Assembly: GCA_022925895.1 (NCBI GenBank)
Contig: JAKSYS010000450.1
Location: 1 to 51,736, forward strand
DNA length: 51,736 nt
Direction: 5' to 3'
Origin: Fragilaria crotonensis
Lineage: Eukaryota > Bacillariophyta > Fragilariophyceae > Fragilariales > Fragilariaceae
The translations under genes and the position numbers were made by a program. Numbering within the stretch: the first letter of the stretch is position 1; each line of letters opens with the position of its first letter. Below, piece by piece: positions 30,401-40,801 of the stretch. The notes beneath the pieces are model-generated. The model was not told the origin of the DNA and ran no database searches. It saw nothing but the letters and a program-made list of their open reading frames with translations.

Positions 30401-31917
30401 AGTAATTTGGAGTGGTGGAGGTACGTATCTGTTCTGAGTTATGACTATTGTTTGTGTTGTGTTAATTCATTGATTGTGCTTGTGATTTCACAGATGGCAT
30501 TTGACGATGTAGTCTTTATTTCAGGATGAAGGAAAGAAACGACAGTTTGAACCCGATGTGAGAATGTCCGAAGGAAGGACAAGAGGAGCGAGGCGTGCTA
30601 AAGTTAGAACTGGCCACACCAGTGCGTTCAGAAAATCGAATTGTTCTGCACTAAACTGCAGACTTTATGAAAACAGCAATTGAACCGATCAAGAATGCTG
30701 GGCTATTTCTTTGGTTCAACTCGTGTCTTTTTCCGTCATGTTCCCTTCCACTGAGCAAGGTGCTCAGAAGATAAAAAGGGTAGAAGATGTGATGGCCTGG
30801 CGAATGATAAATAAGAAAACAGATTCAATTAAAGTGCTTCCACAACAACGTGATTCGTACGATGGTAGAAATCGCCATGTAGACAACTCCAAGCCTGACC
30901 TTTCCTCGGTCATCCACTATGATGTTGCTGTCGGATCCAGCAGTGGTGCTCATGTGACGGATGATGACATAATAAATACCGTACATTTCGTATCCAGTTC
31001 GACAATGTACATCGGCACTCCGCGATGAAGAGCTCGAGACAAGCGGTGCATTCACGAATAAAACATGTGTCTTGTCCTTGAAGAGTTGTCAACAACTAGT
31101 GACGCCACTTGCTTCATGTTCGATGCGGACGTCGGAGAAATGTGATCTCGGTTCTCGTATGAATAGAAACATCATGGCCAACGTCTCTTCCATCCATTGC
31201 GAGGATCACACGGGACCGTGTCTCACAAGGTTTTGTGCGGGAGACACGAATGAGCGGGTAGTCCAATTGAATCATGACTCAATCAGAAAGTTCATATCAA
31301 ATATACAGGCGCTCCGTTCGTTAAAAAAACTTGATTGACGCTGAAGGTGAAGGTGGGAGAGCAAGAGTGAGCCCAATTGACAATTCGAGACAATTCGAAG
31401 GTTCCAGTTAAATAATGTCTGTCAGCGTAAGTTTGCAAGACCGCAAACATCGACAGCCAAGTTCGAGGTGCTTAGGACCAGTCAAGTATAAGAGAAACCC
31501 AACTGTCTCCAGCTACGCCCTTGCTTACTGCGGGTGACAGGGAGTGGTGATGGGCCTAGAGGGCCCACGAACATGATGCTCTCACTCCTTCCGTTTGTCA
31601 AACATAATGTAGCCGCACGCATTTTCGGGATTTACCAGTAGAGTCCTCCACGTACTAGGTCATCGCCCCTGGATCCTTTCGGCGCCCCGGGTCATTATTG
31701 CGGCATGTACGACGATGACGACGACGACGACGACGAATTGCTTACCATGTAAAGAGATTCTCTCGAATGCAGCAGCACGAACAGACGGACTCGATAAAAC
31801 ATCAAGTTCGCCAAGGAAGAATAACCATGCTTCAAAGCCAGCTCAGAGGTTGCGCTAAACCAAAGTCGACGAAGTCAAGTCACCGAAGGCGATCCTCGTC
31901 AAGATCGCTATGACAGC
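30401..31917. other. Downstream region without clear genes
   Basis: Probably the 3' UTR of the glycosyltransferase followed by non-coding DNA. An 88-codon frame at 31072-31338 (+) has no recognisable feature. A short (GAC)n microsatellite lies at about 31709-31737. I find no long repeat. Confidence 0.5.
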
Positions 31918-32055
31918 CTAAGGCTCGGCACCGAGAGAAGCCTTAGTCCCCTTCTTTGTCACTCTCAGTTCAACTCCCTGCCCATTGCATTTGGGACAGT
32001 GATTCTTTCGCTTTAACCAAGTCTTGAGGCAATCAACGTGAAACTCATGATGGCA
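31918..32055 (-). pseudogene. RING-H2 zinc finger remnant
   Basis: Minus strand, ending at a TAG (31918-31920). CHHEFHVDCLKTWLKRKNHC followed by PKC is the C-x-H-x-F-H-x2-C...W-L...C-x2-C half of a RING-H2 finger, the E2-binding fold of ubiquitin ligases. Upstream in this frame a stop occurs within 12 bases. The next frame is open but lacks the first Cys pair. So either the first half lies behind an intron, or the gene has decayed, perhaps when the pogo element landed nearby at 32355. Confidence 0.5.
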
Positions 32056-32356
32056 TGCCAGGGACCTGATTCACGTTCCTTCGTGCTTGCACTTCGCTCG
32101 TCGTCTGTACCAGCAGTCCTCATGAAAAGCGGTTTGGTCATCAACACAAGATGCGCTGTCACTCGCACTGCCTGGTTCGATTCATCTACCGAAGCATCGT
32201 CGTCCTCAACTGTCGAATCGCCGAGTCATGGTCCATGCGCCTCTCATGCCATTGTATGATGGTATGTACAGTAGGTGTTCTTCCGCGCGATCCTGACAGA
32301 CAGTTAGCCTGACGAACGATCGGGCTACTCGAGAACTAGTTCTTGGTACAAGCATA

Positions 32357-32373
32357 AGCACAGTAGTGGCACG
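32357..32373 (+). repeat. Left terminal inverted repeat of the pogo-like element
   Basis: AGCACAGTAGTGGCACG, preceded by TA. Confidence 0.9.
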
Positions 32374-32609
32374 GAGCTTTTTCAAAGAGTAGTGGCACAG
32401 TTACCAATTTCATGCATTATCGATGTATTCATACACTTATACTTCTGTTTCTGCCGCAATCGATCTTCTCAATGACACAAATTGGTATTGAGGTCCTGTA
32501 GCTAGTTTGTAGGTAGCATGTACGATGCAAAACATATGAAGGCTTAAAGATCGTAATGTTCTGCGAATTCGCATCGCACAGTTTCTTGAAAACAATTGCT
32601 CATTGTTTG

Positions 32610-33683
32610 ATGATGCCAAAGAAGCGAAAGGCACTCCAAAACAACCATGACAATGTGCAACCATTGAAACCAGGAAGACCATCTGACCAAGAGTACAGCA
32701 TCAATGATGCTGTGAAGATGGTAGGTAGATCACATTGACATCACCAAACTCATCATTGTTGTATGAGTTTTGATGACCCTATTGTTTCAATTTCTCACAG
32801 ATTTCTTTTCATTCCCTACGCAAATTGTGTACTGCTAAACTTTTCGCAGGTAATTCACGGAAATCTGAAACTGAATGAGGCTCTTCGTGCATGCTGCCTC
32901 CAAGGTGTTGTGAGCTTCCAAAAGCTCCACTATCATGTTAAAATTGCTCGGAAGGCACTGCTGTCTCATGCTCCTGCAGGCCATGCAAGCCGTGAGGGTC
33001 TGATTATTGGTGTTTGTGGTCGTGCATCGTCGGACTGCACTGTTGACACCCGAACAACAATGTCGCCATTAACGGAAGCATCAGCGCTGTCGGCGGCAAT
33101 GGCATTCCCGCAGCAGCCGCTTGCCGTTGAAGAAGAAGAGTTATTGCCACCGGTTGTCAAGAGACGTAAATCATCCAAGCAAGCAAGTGAGGCGAGGGCT
33201 GAAGCAAAGATACGCTCTGAGTTGTACAACCAACGTTTCAAGACGGCTTTCAAGGAAGGAACGGACCTTCTCTCGCAGCGAATCACAAGGAGCAATCAAG
33301 ACACAGCAGCACCTTCCTCATTGTCCGTCGACAAACTTGTTGCAGACCTTAATCAGAAGTATAATCTTGTCGAAGGAAACAAGAAGCTAAGCAAGACCAC
33401 TCTTTACAGGGCTGTGCGTCATGGAAAAGTGGGCGAAAGTCCCATGAAGCGAGGACCTGCTCCCAAGATACCAGATGTCCTACTTGAGGTCACTTCATTG
33501 CATGCAGAAGTAAGCCAAGTTGGCGAAGGTGGAGAGTTACGAGGGAGGGAGATCAAGCGAATCCTTGGGGCTGCTGTCATCGGAACAAAGTACAAGCACA
33601 CATTTACTATCGAGTCTGCTTGGAAGAAGTTACGGTCACGACATCCAGAGCGACTGCAGACAGGGACGAAGGTTTCAATGGAA
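32610..33683 (+). pseudogene. pogo-like transposase, N-terminal part (exons 1 and 2)
   Basis: Exon 1 starts at ATG 32610 (MMPKKRKAL, a nuclear-localisation-like start) and ends at 32720. A GT-AG intron of 129 bp (32721-32849) keeps the frame (AVKM, then VIHGNLKLNEALRACC). The first part is a pipsqueak-like helix-turn-helix (INDAVKMVIHGNLKLNEAL...LHYHV). A Lys/Glu-rich linker and a second helix-turn-helix region of CENP-B/Tc5 type follow (KLSKTTLYRAVRHGKV, SAWKKLRSRHPERLQ). The frame is cut at 33683 within KVSME. It continues as EARSKWTTVNN at 49833 once the CACTA element and one AA are removed. Confidence 0.82.
32721..32849 (+). other. Spliceosomal intron in the pogo-like transposase gene
   Basis: GTAGGT donor and TTTTCGCAG acceptor, 129 bp. 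Removal joins two helix-turn-helix halves in frame, whereas reading through meets a stop at 32736-32738. Confidence 0.75.
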
Positions 33684-33711
33684 CATCAGAAGGCCGCTTT
33701 TGTTAACTATG
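33684..33711 (+). repeat. Left terminal inverted repeat of the CACTA-like element
   Basis: Starts CATCAGAAGGCCGCTTTTGT. Matches 49803-49830 inverted, 26 of 28 bases. Confidence 0.85.
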
Positions 33712-34188
33712 TCAAAAAATGGTTACTTTTTGGTCGTAAGTCATTAATATATTGCCTAATGTTAACATATAATAATCAAAAGTAAGTATAGTCTTATGAT
33801 AACTGAATATTATAATTTATGTTTCTACAATGTTTGTTTCTTTCCATTGACGGTAAATAATAAGCAGTGAACATCTTCAATTTCTGATGAACATCGTTTT
33901 TTTTGTCATGGTAACTTAGACCATACTTCAAACAGATATAGTAACATATCTCAAGGCGTCAAACCATACATAACATATTTCAATAAAATATATTGATATT
34001 CAAACATTTCTTTTTACCATTCCATTATGTACGACTTCGTCATGCTGATTGTTGGTATGTCGTTTGACAAGGGAATTATATTCTCACCACCATATCTGGC
34101 AGTTCTTAAAATATTACATTCGTCTGATCAAAGAATTGTGCTCGTATTGCAACACTCTTCACTCGTTGTCTATCTTTAATCTACTACT

Positions 34189-35829
34189 ATGTCGACATCA
34201 CTTTCTGAGGATTGTGCTGTTTGTGGGAAAAGTTTCAAGAGGCTTGGTGCGCACCTTGTGCGTAGTTTGGCATGTGGTTCTTATTACATGCCACGCCGCG
34301 CTGACACAGATGAGTGTCGTGAAAGTGAAGGCGCTGATCATGGCACCCGTCCGAATTTGAGATCCTCTTCGTATAGCACTCTCTTTCGTGCACAACGTGC
34401 AACTGTAAGAGGAGAGGCGGATGACGAGCCGCCAATCATCAATGTGAATGGAGTTGACGACGAAGACTTTTTTGTGATGGATGACGATGATGGTTTTCCG
34501 AATGACAATGTTGATGAGGAGGATGTCCCCAGTGATGCAAGTGAAGGCGAGGAAGGTCCGGATGCCGGTGTTTTGGACTTGTATCTGAAACTTTTCCAGC
34601 TGCAAGATAACCCGCTAGGTCTTGCGCGTTTTTCTCGGGAAGAGGAGGTCTTAATTGAGTTATTGCAGCTCTAAAGGAGCTCCATTGTCCACTCAAAGCG
34701 TTTGAGATCATACTCAAGTGGGCTGCAAAATCAAATGGTAGTGGTCATACTTTCCGCGAGGTTGTCAGCCCAGTCGCAGCAAGGTAATCGCTAACTTGTA
34801 CGAAAGGTACAACATGAACGGATTGATCCCGAAGGAGAAGAAATTGTACCTGCCTTACACCCAGAGAACAGTGTCCATGATTTACTTTGATGCCCGCGAA
34901 GTGTTTGCGTCACTTCTCTCATGTCCCACACTTAATCAAGACGAAAATTATTTTTTGACGACGCAAAGGATCCATTCATCGCACACAAGCATCGTCTGAT
35001 GTTGGCGACATCCACACTGGTCGTTGCTACAGAAAGACATACGAGGCTCTAATAAAGTTTGGCGTTGATATGCTGTTACCTTGCGTCATAGCAATGGATA
35101 AGACATATCGATATGGCAGGACGGCTCCAAATGGAGCCCATAACAATCTCACACGGTCTATTGAATCACACTATGCGCCGCCTCCCAAGTGCCATGCGCA
35201 TCCTTGGATACATCAATCACAGCACCGCACCTCCCAACTAGCGCAGATGTTGATTCCGATTTCAATTCTCCAGAAGATCTGGCGGATGATGTTGTGCGAA
35301 TCAAGAACCCAATTCATCCGCCCGCCAACGGTGATCTTAGTTGGGCAACGTTACTCCTCAATGAAACACATGCAGATTCAGTTTATACTCGAAGAGTCTG
35401 GATTTTTGATTCTACAGAACAGTGGCTTCAAATGGAATTTGCATTACAACAACACCATTCACAAAGTGGTGTTCCACCCTATGTACCTTTCATCGTCGGC
35501 GATACAGAGGGTCACGACCGTCTCTGTGGTCATTACAGCAAGATTCATGGAGGTCAAACAGCTTTGAATCTGTGAATGCCCCAGTTACTTGACGGGGTAT
35601 TCGAAGTCAAAGTTCCCCACCGTCTCCAAAAAAGTTGATTCCTTAGTGCAGAGGGGCTTGACTGCTGAGCTCCAATCAATGTCTCAGAACTATCTCAAGA
35701 ACGGGTTTGAAGGCGTCCGATTTGGCATGCACAATAAGCGCGGAATTTTTGGTGCGTGCCCAGGCGAAATGCTGCACTTGATCTCGCTTGGTTGGTTTAA
35801 GTACTGCCTCCAGGCTTTCTCGGCTCAGG
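34189..35829 (+). pseudogene. CACTA/Plavaka-like transposase, frameshifted and truncated
   Basis: The first frame (34189-34674) begins with a zinc-binding-like segment CAVCGKSFKRLGAHLVRS...C and an acidic linker. Reading then shifts near 34665, 34785 and 35105. Diagnostic parts are AMDKTY (about 35088, putative first acidic residue), AGRLQMEPITISHGLLNHTM, VPFIVGDTEGHDRLCGHY (about 35480-35533, second acidic residue) and MHNKRGIFGACPGEMLHLIS then GWFKYCLQAF (about 35727-35820). These segments are typical of Plavaka-type transposases. At about 35830 similarity stops abruptly in a GC-rich sequence, so the C-terminal part is lost. Confidence 0.75.
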
Positions 35830-36206
35830 CCGGTCCACCCAAGAACCCACCGACCAGCCCGCACTCCCCCGGCGCACTCGCCTTCTTCGCACGTCGGAAC
35901 CGTCGCCGGAACGCACGCCTTTCTTCCGGTACGACAGCCATGGACAACAGCGACATAACCGACGAGGGAGTCGGAAGACTCTCTCTTGTCCCACGCCTGG
36001 AGGGGAGGCGATTCCGCCCCCCGTCCACGATTGCCTGCGACCCCAAAACACGGGGCGACTGCCCTAGATTCCGAACGGACATCGCAGTCGGCATCGTCCG
36101 GTTCCCCGCGGCACCCTTCTCTTCGACAACGTCGAATCTACCCTTCCCGCGACCGCCAACCCCCCGTTGACTGGATGACATTGTTCGGCCTTCTCCTGCT
36201 GCCTGG
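35830..36206. other. GC-rich foreign-looking segment inside the CACTA element
   Basis: The base composition jumps to GC-rich immediately after the transposase match ends, and one frame stays open on each strand (35589-36170 plus, 35825-36214 minus). Neither translation resembles anything known to me. The segment continues beyond the small nested element at 37545. Capture of host DNA by the CACTA element is one explanation, deletion followed by filler DNA another. Confidence 0.4.
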
Positions 36207-36208
36207 CA

Positions 36209-37542
36209 CATCACAAGGTGGTTTTTGGTGACTTTTTAAAAATAAATTGCATTCAATATATATTGTGAGTGGACGGGGACTATTCACCAAATAAAATTGT
36301 CAACAACATTTAGTTTGATTATTCATCGTTAATATTCATATTACATTTTAAAAGTTTAACATTTGTCATTTGCTTTGTTGATTTATATCACCATGTGGAT
36401 TGTAATTACAATGTTAAAGTTAAATACAATGACAATTATAAAGTCAAAACAGGCTTAAACTTCAAGTACATGCACATTCATTTTTAATACATCACATGTT
36501 GGTTTATTTATTCCAGCATGTGGATTGTGCGACCATTGTTTAAATTATGTGCTACGACAATTAAAATTCAAAACACGCCTAAAACTCTGAGTATATTCAT
36601 GCTCTGATCCATTCAAGCTTCGAACCAAATCGTGGCTCCTCCTTTTCTCCCTCATCCAAAATCCACAATGCTGCACCCCAAACAATTCAACACTTTTTGA
36701 CTCAACCCTGATGGCGCCTGACTTGAGTCAATCCTCGTTGCCTGGCTGCATTTGCATTGTAACGACAGTGACAATGTTGTCATAAACCGAACAACGACAC
36801 GGCGATCCTCGAATGTTGGTGCTTTTGGCATTCGAGGATTACGTTGTCGTCATTTTCTTGATCAGTCTTGTCATTGCTGTTGCGTTGTGCTACACGTCCA
36901 CTGAGTACATTTCTTATTTGAAACCAGTCCGGGAGAATTTGCACTTTGAATTCCTGTAGAGATGTACAGTGGTCCTCCTACAAGCACAATTTCTGGCGGT
37001 TTTTTTCTATTTCAAACCAGATGGAGCTGGAATAGTAAATCTTTGAATTCCAGCCATTGTCAGTACCTTGTTAACCTTTTTTGTTATAAATGAATTTTAA
37101 TAGTGATATGAAAACACCAAATTCATCTCTTGAAAAAACGGTTGTTACTGCAGAAATAAATTTATGGTTTTGTTGACTCCAGTAGAAACAAATTATGGAA
37201 TCCACCATTTGTTGATTATAAATTAATGGGATTCACCCTTTTGTTGACTCCAGCAGAAATATAATTACGGGATCCAACAATTTGTTGACTCAAGCAGAAA
37301 TAACTGTATGGAACCCACTGATTTGTTGACTCCTAAAAATATACATTTGTCATAGTTTGATAAATCATCAATTCAATCACCAACTCATCAAATACTTTGA
37401 TTTAGTATATACATTTAAATCTCAGTAAAAATTATTTATGCGTAGATATCACTTTTTAATGTTGAAAGGGGCCATAATTTTAACCATAAACAGTCATTAT
37501 TGACTACAACTATATCAACTCACTTTTTACCACCTTGTGATG
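36209..37542. mobile_element. Non-autonomous CACTA-like element (1.33 kb) nested in the larger one
   Basis: Inverted ends CATCACAAGGTGGT (36209-36222) and ACCACCTTGTGATG (37529-37542), flanked by CA on both sides (36207-36208, 37543-37544). The ends share CATCA-x-AAGG and the 2-bp duplication with the host CACTA element. The interior is AT-rich and has an 11-bp hairpin (ATCCTCGAATG 36805-36815 with 36829-36839). Four or so degenerate repeats of a unit of about 55-60 bp containing TTTGTTGACTCCAGCAGAAA lie at about 37140-37340. It has no ORF of note and is likely mobilised in trans. Confidence 0.8.
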
Positions 37543-37544
37543 CA

Positions 37545-37930
37545 GGTAAGGTCCGCGCGACGCCACTTCGTTCGACAAGAATGGGATGGTGATCACGCAC
37601 CACGACGAGGAGACAACCCAACACCAGACCAATGGCAACAGTCGCGAGCGCGTCCTCCTCCCCGTACTCTTCGTCCACAAAAACGACAATCAACCCGCTG
37701 CCTGGCGAGGACTGTGCAGTTGTTGCAGAAGAAACGCACGCGGCAAGAAAGGATCGACAACAACGCAAGACCACTGACAACAATTGCGAGCGCGTCCTCC
37801 TCCCCGTACTCTTCGTCCACAAAAACGACAATCAACCCGCTGCCTGGCGAGGACTGTGCAGTTGTTGCAGAAGAAACGCGCGGCAAGAAGGATCAACAAC
37901 AACGCAATGATCGGGCGAGGCTTCATTGAA
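37545..37930. repeat. GC-rich segment with a 142-bp tandem duplication
   Basis: The unit beginning GCGAGCGCGTCCTCCTCCCC at 37644 is repeated at 37786 almost exactly, through about 37906. Because 142 is not a multiple of three, the two copies are read in different frames of any translation. The open frames here are therefore unlikely to be a gene. Confidence 0.65.
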
Positions 37931-38600
37931 TGTTCTGATTCAATGGAGGTAATGGTGCAATTCTGGTGTCAGAAATTGCATACCAGGCGCATACGACATG
38001 GTACACACAACTCTAGGGACTCCACACCTGGGACTTTATTGCAAGCCCTCTAAATAAATTCGATTTTTATCTAACAAATAGACGCTATATTTATTTATGA
38101 TACGGATATGTGGATTCGATATTAAGTCAATAGTACTTCAATGCAAATACACCAAAACCATTGAACAACACAGAACACCAATATTTCAATAAGTGCGTTG
38201 ACTTTATTATGCATGTATAATATATTACTTTCCCAGGACCGTAGTATGCACTGTAACAGCGCTACAATACTACACTGTACATTGTGTAAAATTACATTTA
38301 GGAATCTTGTATCAAAAGTCATCATGTCATGTATCATGCTGCCTAAGTACAACAAGTCACATGTATAGAATTTTTTTGGCTATGTATAGCATTTATAAAA
38401 AGTATATGAATGGAATGTATTTTTAGTCGCCAATAACAAGATTTATTAGCGTGATTGAAACGCAGGACACTGCAACTTATACCATTACGTGTACAACGAT
38501 GTACACAGTACCTAGTATGATGCATGACACCGAGCGAGTACAGTCCATGTGTACCATATATGTATTTGAAAAGCAATACATATCCATATAAGATCATAGA
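37931..38600. other. CACTA-element interior without genes
   Basis: AT-rich DNA with GTAC-rich words near 38450-38560, no open frame of note. It belongs to the CACTA element up to the LINE D target site. Confidence 0.45.
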
Positions 38601-38623
38601 GTAAAAAACGGTGGATTATGTAT
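38601..38623 (+). repeat. Target-site duplication, left copy (LINE D)
   Basis: 23 bp starting GTAAAAAACGGTGG, exactly repeated at 47562-47584. Confidence 0.9.
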
Positions 38624-38652
38624 ATGTAACCTAATTATAAGGTTGTCACCGT

Positions 38653-38674
38653 GTACTGGCCGGTAGGCCAGTAC
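38653..38674 (-). promoter_or_regulatory. Hairpin in the 3' UTR of LINE D
   Basis: GTACTGGCC (38653-38661) and GGCCAGTAC (38666-38674) form a 9-bp stem with a 4-nt loop, shortly before the 3' end. It is a candidate recognition structure for reverse transcription. Confidence 0.55.
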
Positions 38675-38758
38675 CGTGTACCCACACCCGGCGGCGAACC
38701 GCGGGATGATTTAACTAAACTATGAACTGTACATAAACCTCATACAATCATGCGTCAA

Positions 38759-39319
38759 TCATGACAACTTACTTGGAAAGAAAGATGTCAGTAGAGATTG
38801 TCGGGATCCGTCCCGCGAATATGCCTCCGTAGATTGCTTCACTATTCGTAGCCATCGTCGACGATTCGAAGCGGATCCAGACAGTAGTTTTTCAAGCGAG
38901 CCGGAACAGTAGTGCTGGTCGTGATGGGGAAGAAGATGTGGCTTACTGTGGTAATATTTGATCTCCGCAATATCACTGTCACGAATTGCCCGGACGTTGT
39001 CATCGTCCTTGTTGTGGAGAGCGGAATTCCTCGAAAGCCAAACGCTTCTGGTAAATACGTGTGTCGCGTGTATGATGGATCTCATGCGAAAGTCTCCTCT
39101 AGCGGTATCCAATTTCGTCGGTTGGTATAAATCATGAGCAGCAGCCTCGCGCCATGAGGTACTGAAGAAACCTCGAAGAGCGTTACCCCAAATACCGGCT
39201 TGATCGCGAATTGCATCTTGGAGAGGATTGAAACACAGGGTCATATTCCGTAAGGCGAGGGGCAAATGGGACAGAGTCTTCGTGTTCAAGCCAGTGGAGG
39301 AGACCTGCTGCAATGACAT
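38759..39319 (-). pseudogene. LINE D ORF2 C-terminal part with canonical PIP-box
   Basis: A 186-codon frame, related to copy C throughout (HATHVFTRSVWLSRNSALHN, QHYCSGSLEKLLSGSASNRR). It ends SRDGSRQSLLTSFFPSKLS and a stop. QSLLTSFF at 38777-38800 fits the PCNA-interacting consensus exactly, four residues from the end. Confidence 0.75.
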
Positions 39320-39635
39320 ACCTTACAGGATGAATGTCCTTAGAGCAAATATCGGCCTTCAGTGTCTTGACATGCAGAGAACGTTGTGGACAAGATGGAC
39401 ATTTCAGCAGATGATCCGTTGTCTCCTCAGAAACTTTACAGCATGGACACAAACTCAGCAGCGGATCTTTGACGGTTGCTTGCTTGAAGCGTCGCGTGCC
39501 GACCGGTAATTGCTCATGGACGAACTTCGTGCGAGTTATTTGTTGGCGTATTGGAAGACGACGATAATGTGTGCCAAACGCCTGGACGTCGATTGTGTTC
39601 CACACTGCGTCAGACCACTTCTTCTTTTCCTGCAA
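39183..39635 (-). pseudogene. LINE D ORF2: zinc motif region
   Basis: A 150-codon frame containing CPCCKVSEETTDHLLKC (C-x2-C-x8-H-x3-C, about 39399-39449), preceded by a helical segment paralleled in copy C (FGTHYRRLPIRQQITRTKFV). It overlaps the C-terminal frame by a frameshift near 39250. Confidence 0.72.
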
Positions 39636-39681
39636 GTATTGTCGGAGATGGTAGCCGTTGACATGATACCGTATGGTGTCG

Positions 39682-40197
39682 TCAAACTGACCTGTAAGAC
39701 GCTGATTGTTGATGGATATGGAGCATTGTTGAGTATGGACGTGATCGCAAAAAAGGGCGAGATTTCAGGGAACCACTTGTGCGATACCCTGTCGCGAGGG
39801 AATCAGCTGCTATGTTCAATGATACTGGCACTGAGAAGGTCCTGGTGCTCCGGGAGTCTTGATGGCCTTTTATCCAGCGATACTTAAAGTTGCTTTTGAT
39901 AGATGCGAGATGTATCCGAATGACGGAGATAAGGTCTGCGTCGTTAGGCATACGCCGCGAGGGGTGACGCGTCGCGTAACGTCGGACTCTCGAAATGGCC
40001 GCTTTGCTGTCGCAAAGCCAAGTAAATCTGCATTTATGTCGAATGCCCCAGAACTTAGATAAATGGTCAAGAAAAAAGCAACGCGGATGCGTAACCAGAA
40101 AGTTCACATCGCGTAGAGGAAGCTGTCTCAAATGGACCATCGACTGGTCCTGCGCACCGAAATAAGACAGTTGGGCCATCGGAAATAACCCAGCCAT
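39682..40197 (-). pseudogene. LINE D ORF2: second half of RNase H
   Basis: Contains FTWLCDSKAAISRV (third catalytic Asp), YRWIKGHQDS (His) and LNIAADSLAT (last Asp). It follows the first half (40067-40378) after a frameshift near 40070-40140. Confidence 0.75.
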
Positions 40198-40378
40198 AAG
40201 TCCCCTGCGTTTTCAACAAGCCACCATCGGTTGCGACGTAGAGTCGTCTTTTGGACCGAAATGATTTCCACACTCGAAGGTCAGTGGATGTCTGCTCGAT
40301 ACCATCCAACATTCTGCGACTATGTTGTGATAGACTCGACAGGTAATCCATGAGGTCGGCAAAAGCGATTGGTGGCAA
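40067..40378 (-). pseudogene. LINE D ORF2: first half of RNase H
   Basis: Contains VATDGGLLKTQGTYGWVISD (first catalytic Asp) and SSTRCELSGYASAL (catalytic Glu), matching copy C almost residue for residue. The upstream part (40213-40801) is connection region broken over several frames. Confidence 0.75.
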
Positions 40379-40801
40379 TCGATCTGCAGGTGGAGCACGT
40401 GGGGGATCCTTGTAGGGAGCGGTCTTCCAGTAGGGAACGTATCGAAGGTATGATGACTTGATGTACCGTTTCCATAATCGAATTTGATGTTTGGAAGGTG
40501 ACTGTTGCCGTGGCCATAAAGACTCGCAGTGAATCCCTCAGGTCGTTGGCCATCCAGTAGCAATAGGTTGACAGCCTTTGGATTCGATCGGTCGGTTATG
40601 TCCGCAAGGGTCGTGACTTGGAGAAAAAGCCTGACAAGGTTGATATCTTTTGTTGTGCAGGAGAATACCGTCGAAGATGAATGTCTTGCATAATATATTC
40701 GTCATTAGCGCCGCGAGGTTGAATCGTATGTACGTCGCTCACAACGACCGACATGTTGTGGAGCGATAGAAATTGACGCAGGGATAGGATCCAAGTCGGA
40801 G

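Noticed and set aside
31709-31737. (GAC)n tract as a possible acidic coding repeat
   Set aside because: Short microsatellite without a surrounding open frame.
33736-33785. GTAAGT at 33736 as a splice donor of the pogo transposase
   Set aside because: It lies 53 bp inside the CACTA element; the true exon sequence ends at 33683 and continues at 49833.
35825-36214. 129-codon minus-strand frame in the GC-rich segment
   Set aside because: GC-rich DNA opens long frames by chance; no motif or start context supports it.
37537-37929. 130-codon frame and its antisense frames
   Set aside because: They arise from the 142-bp tandem duplication, whose length is not a multiple of three; no conserved motif.
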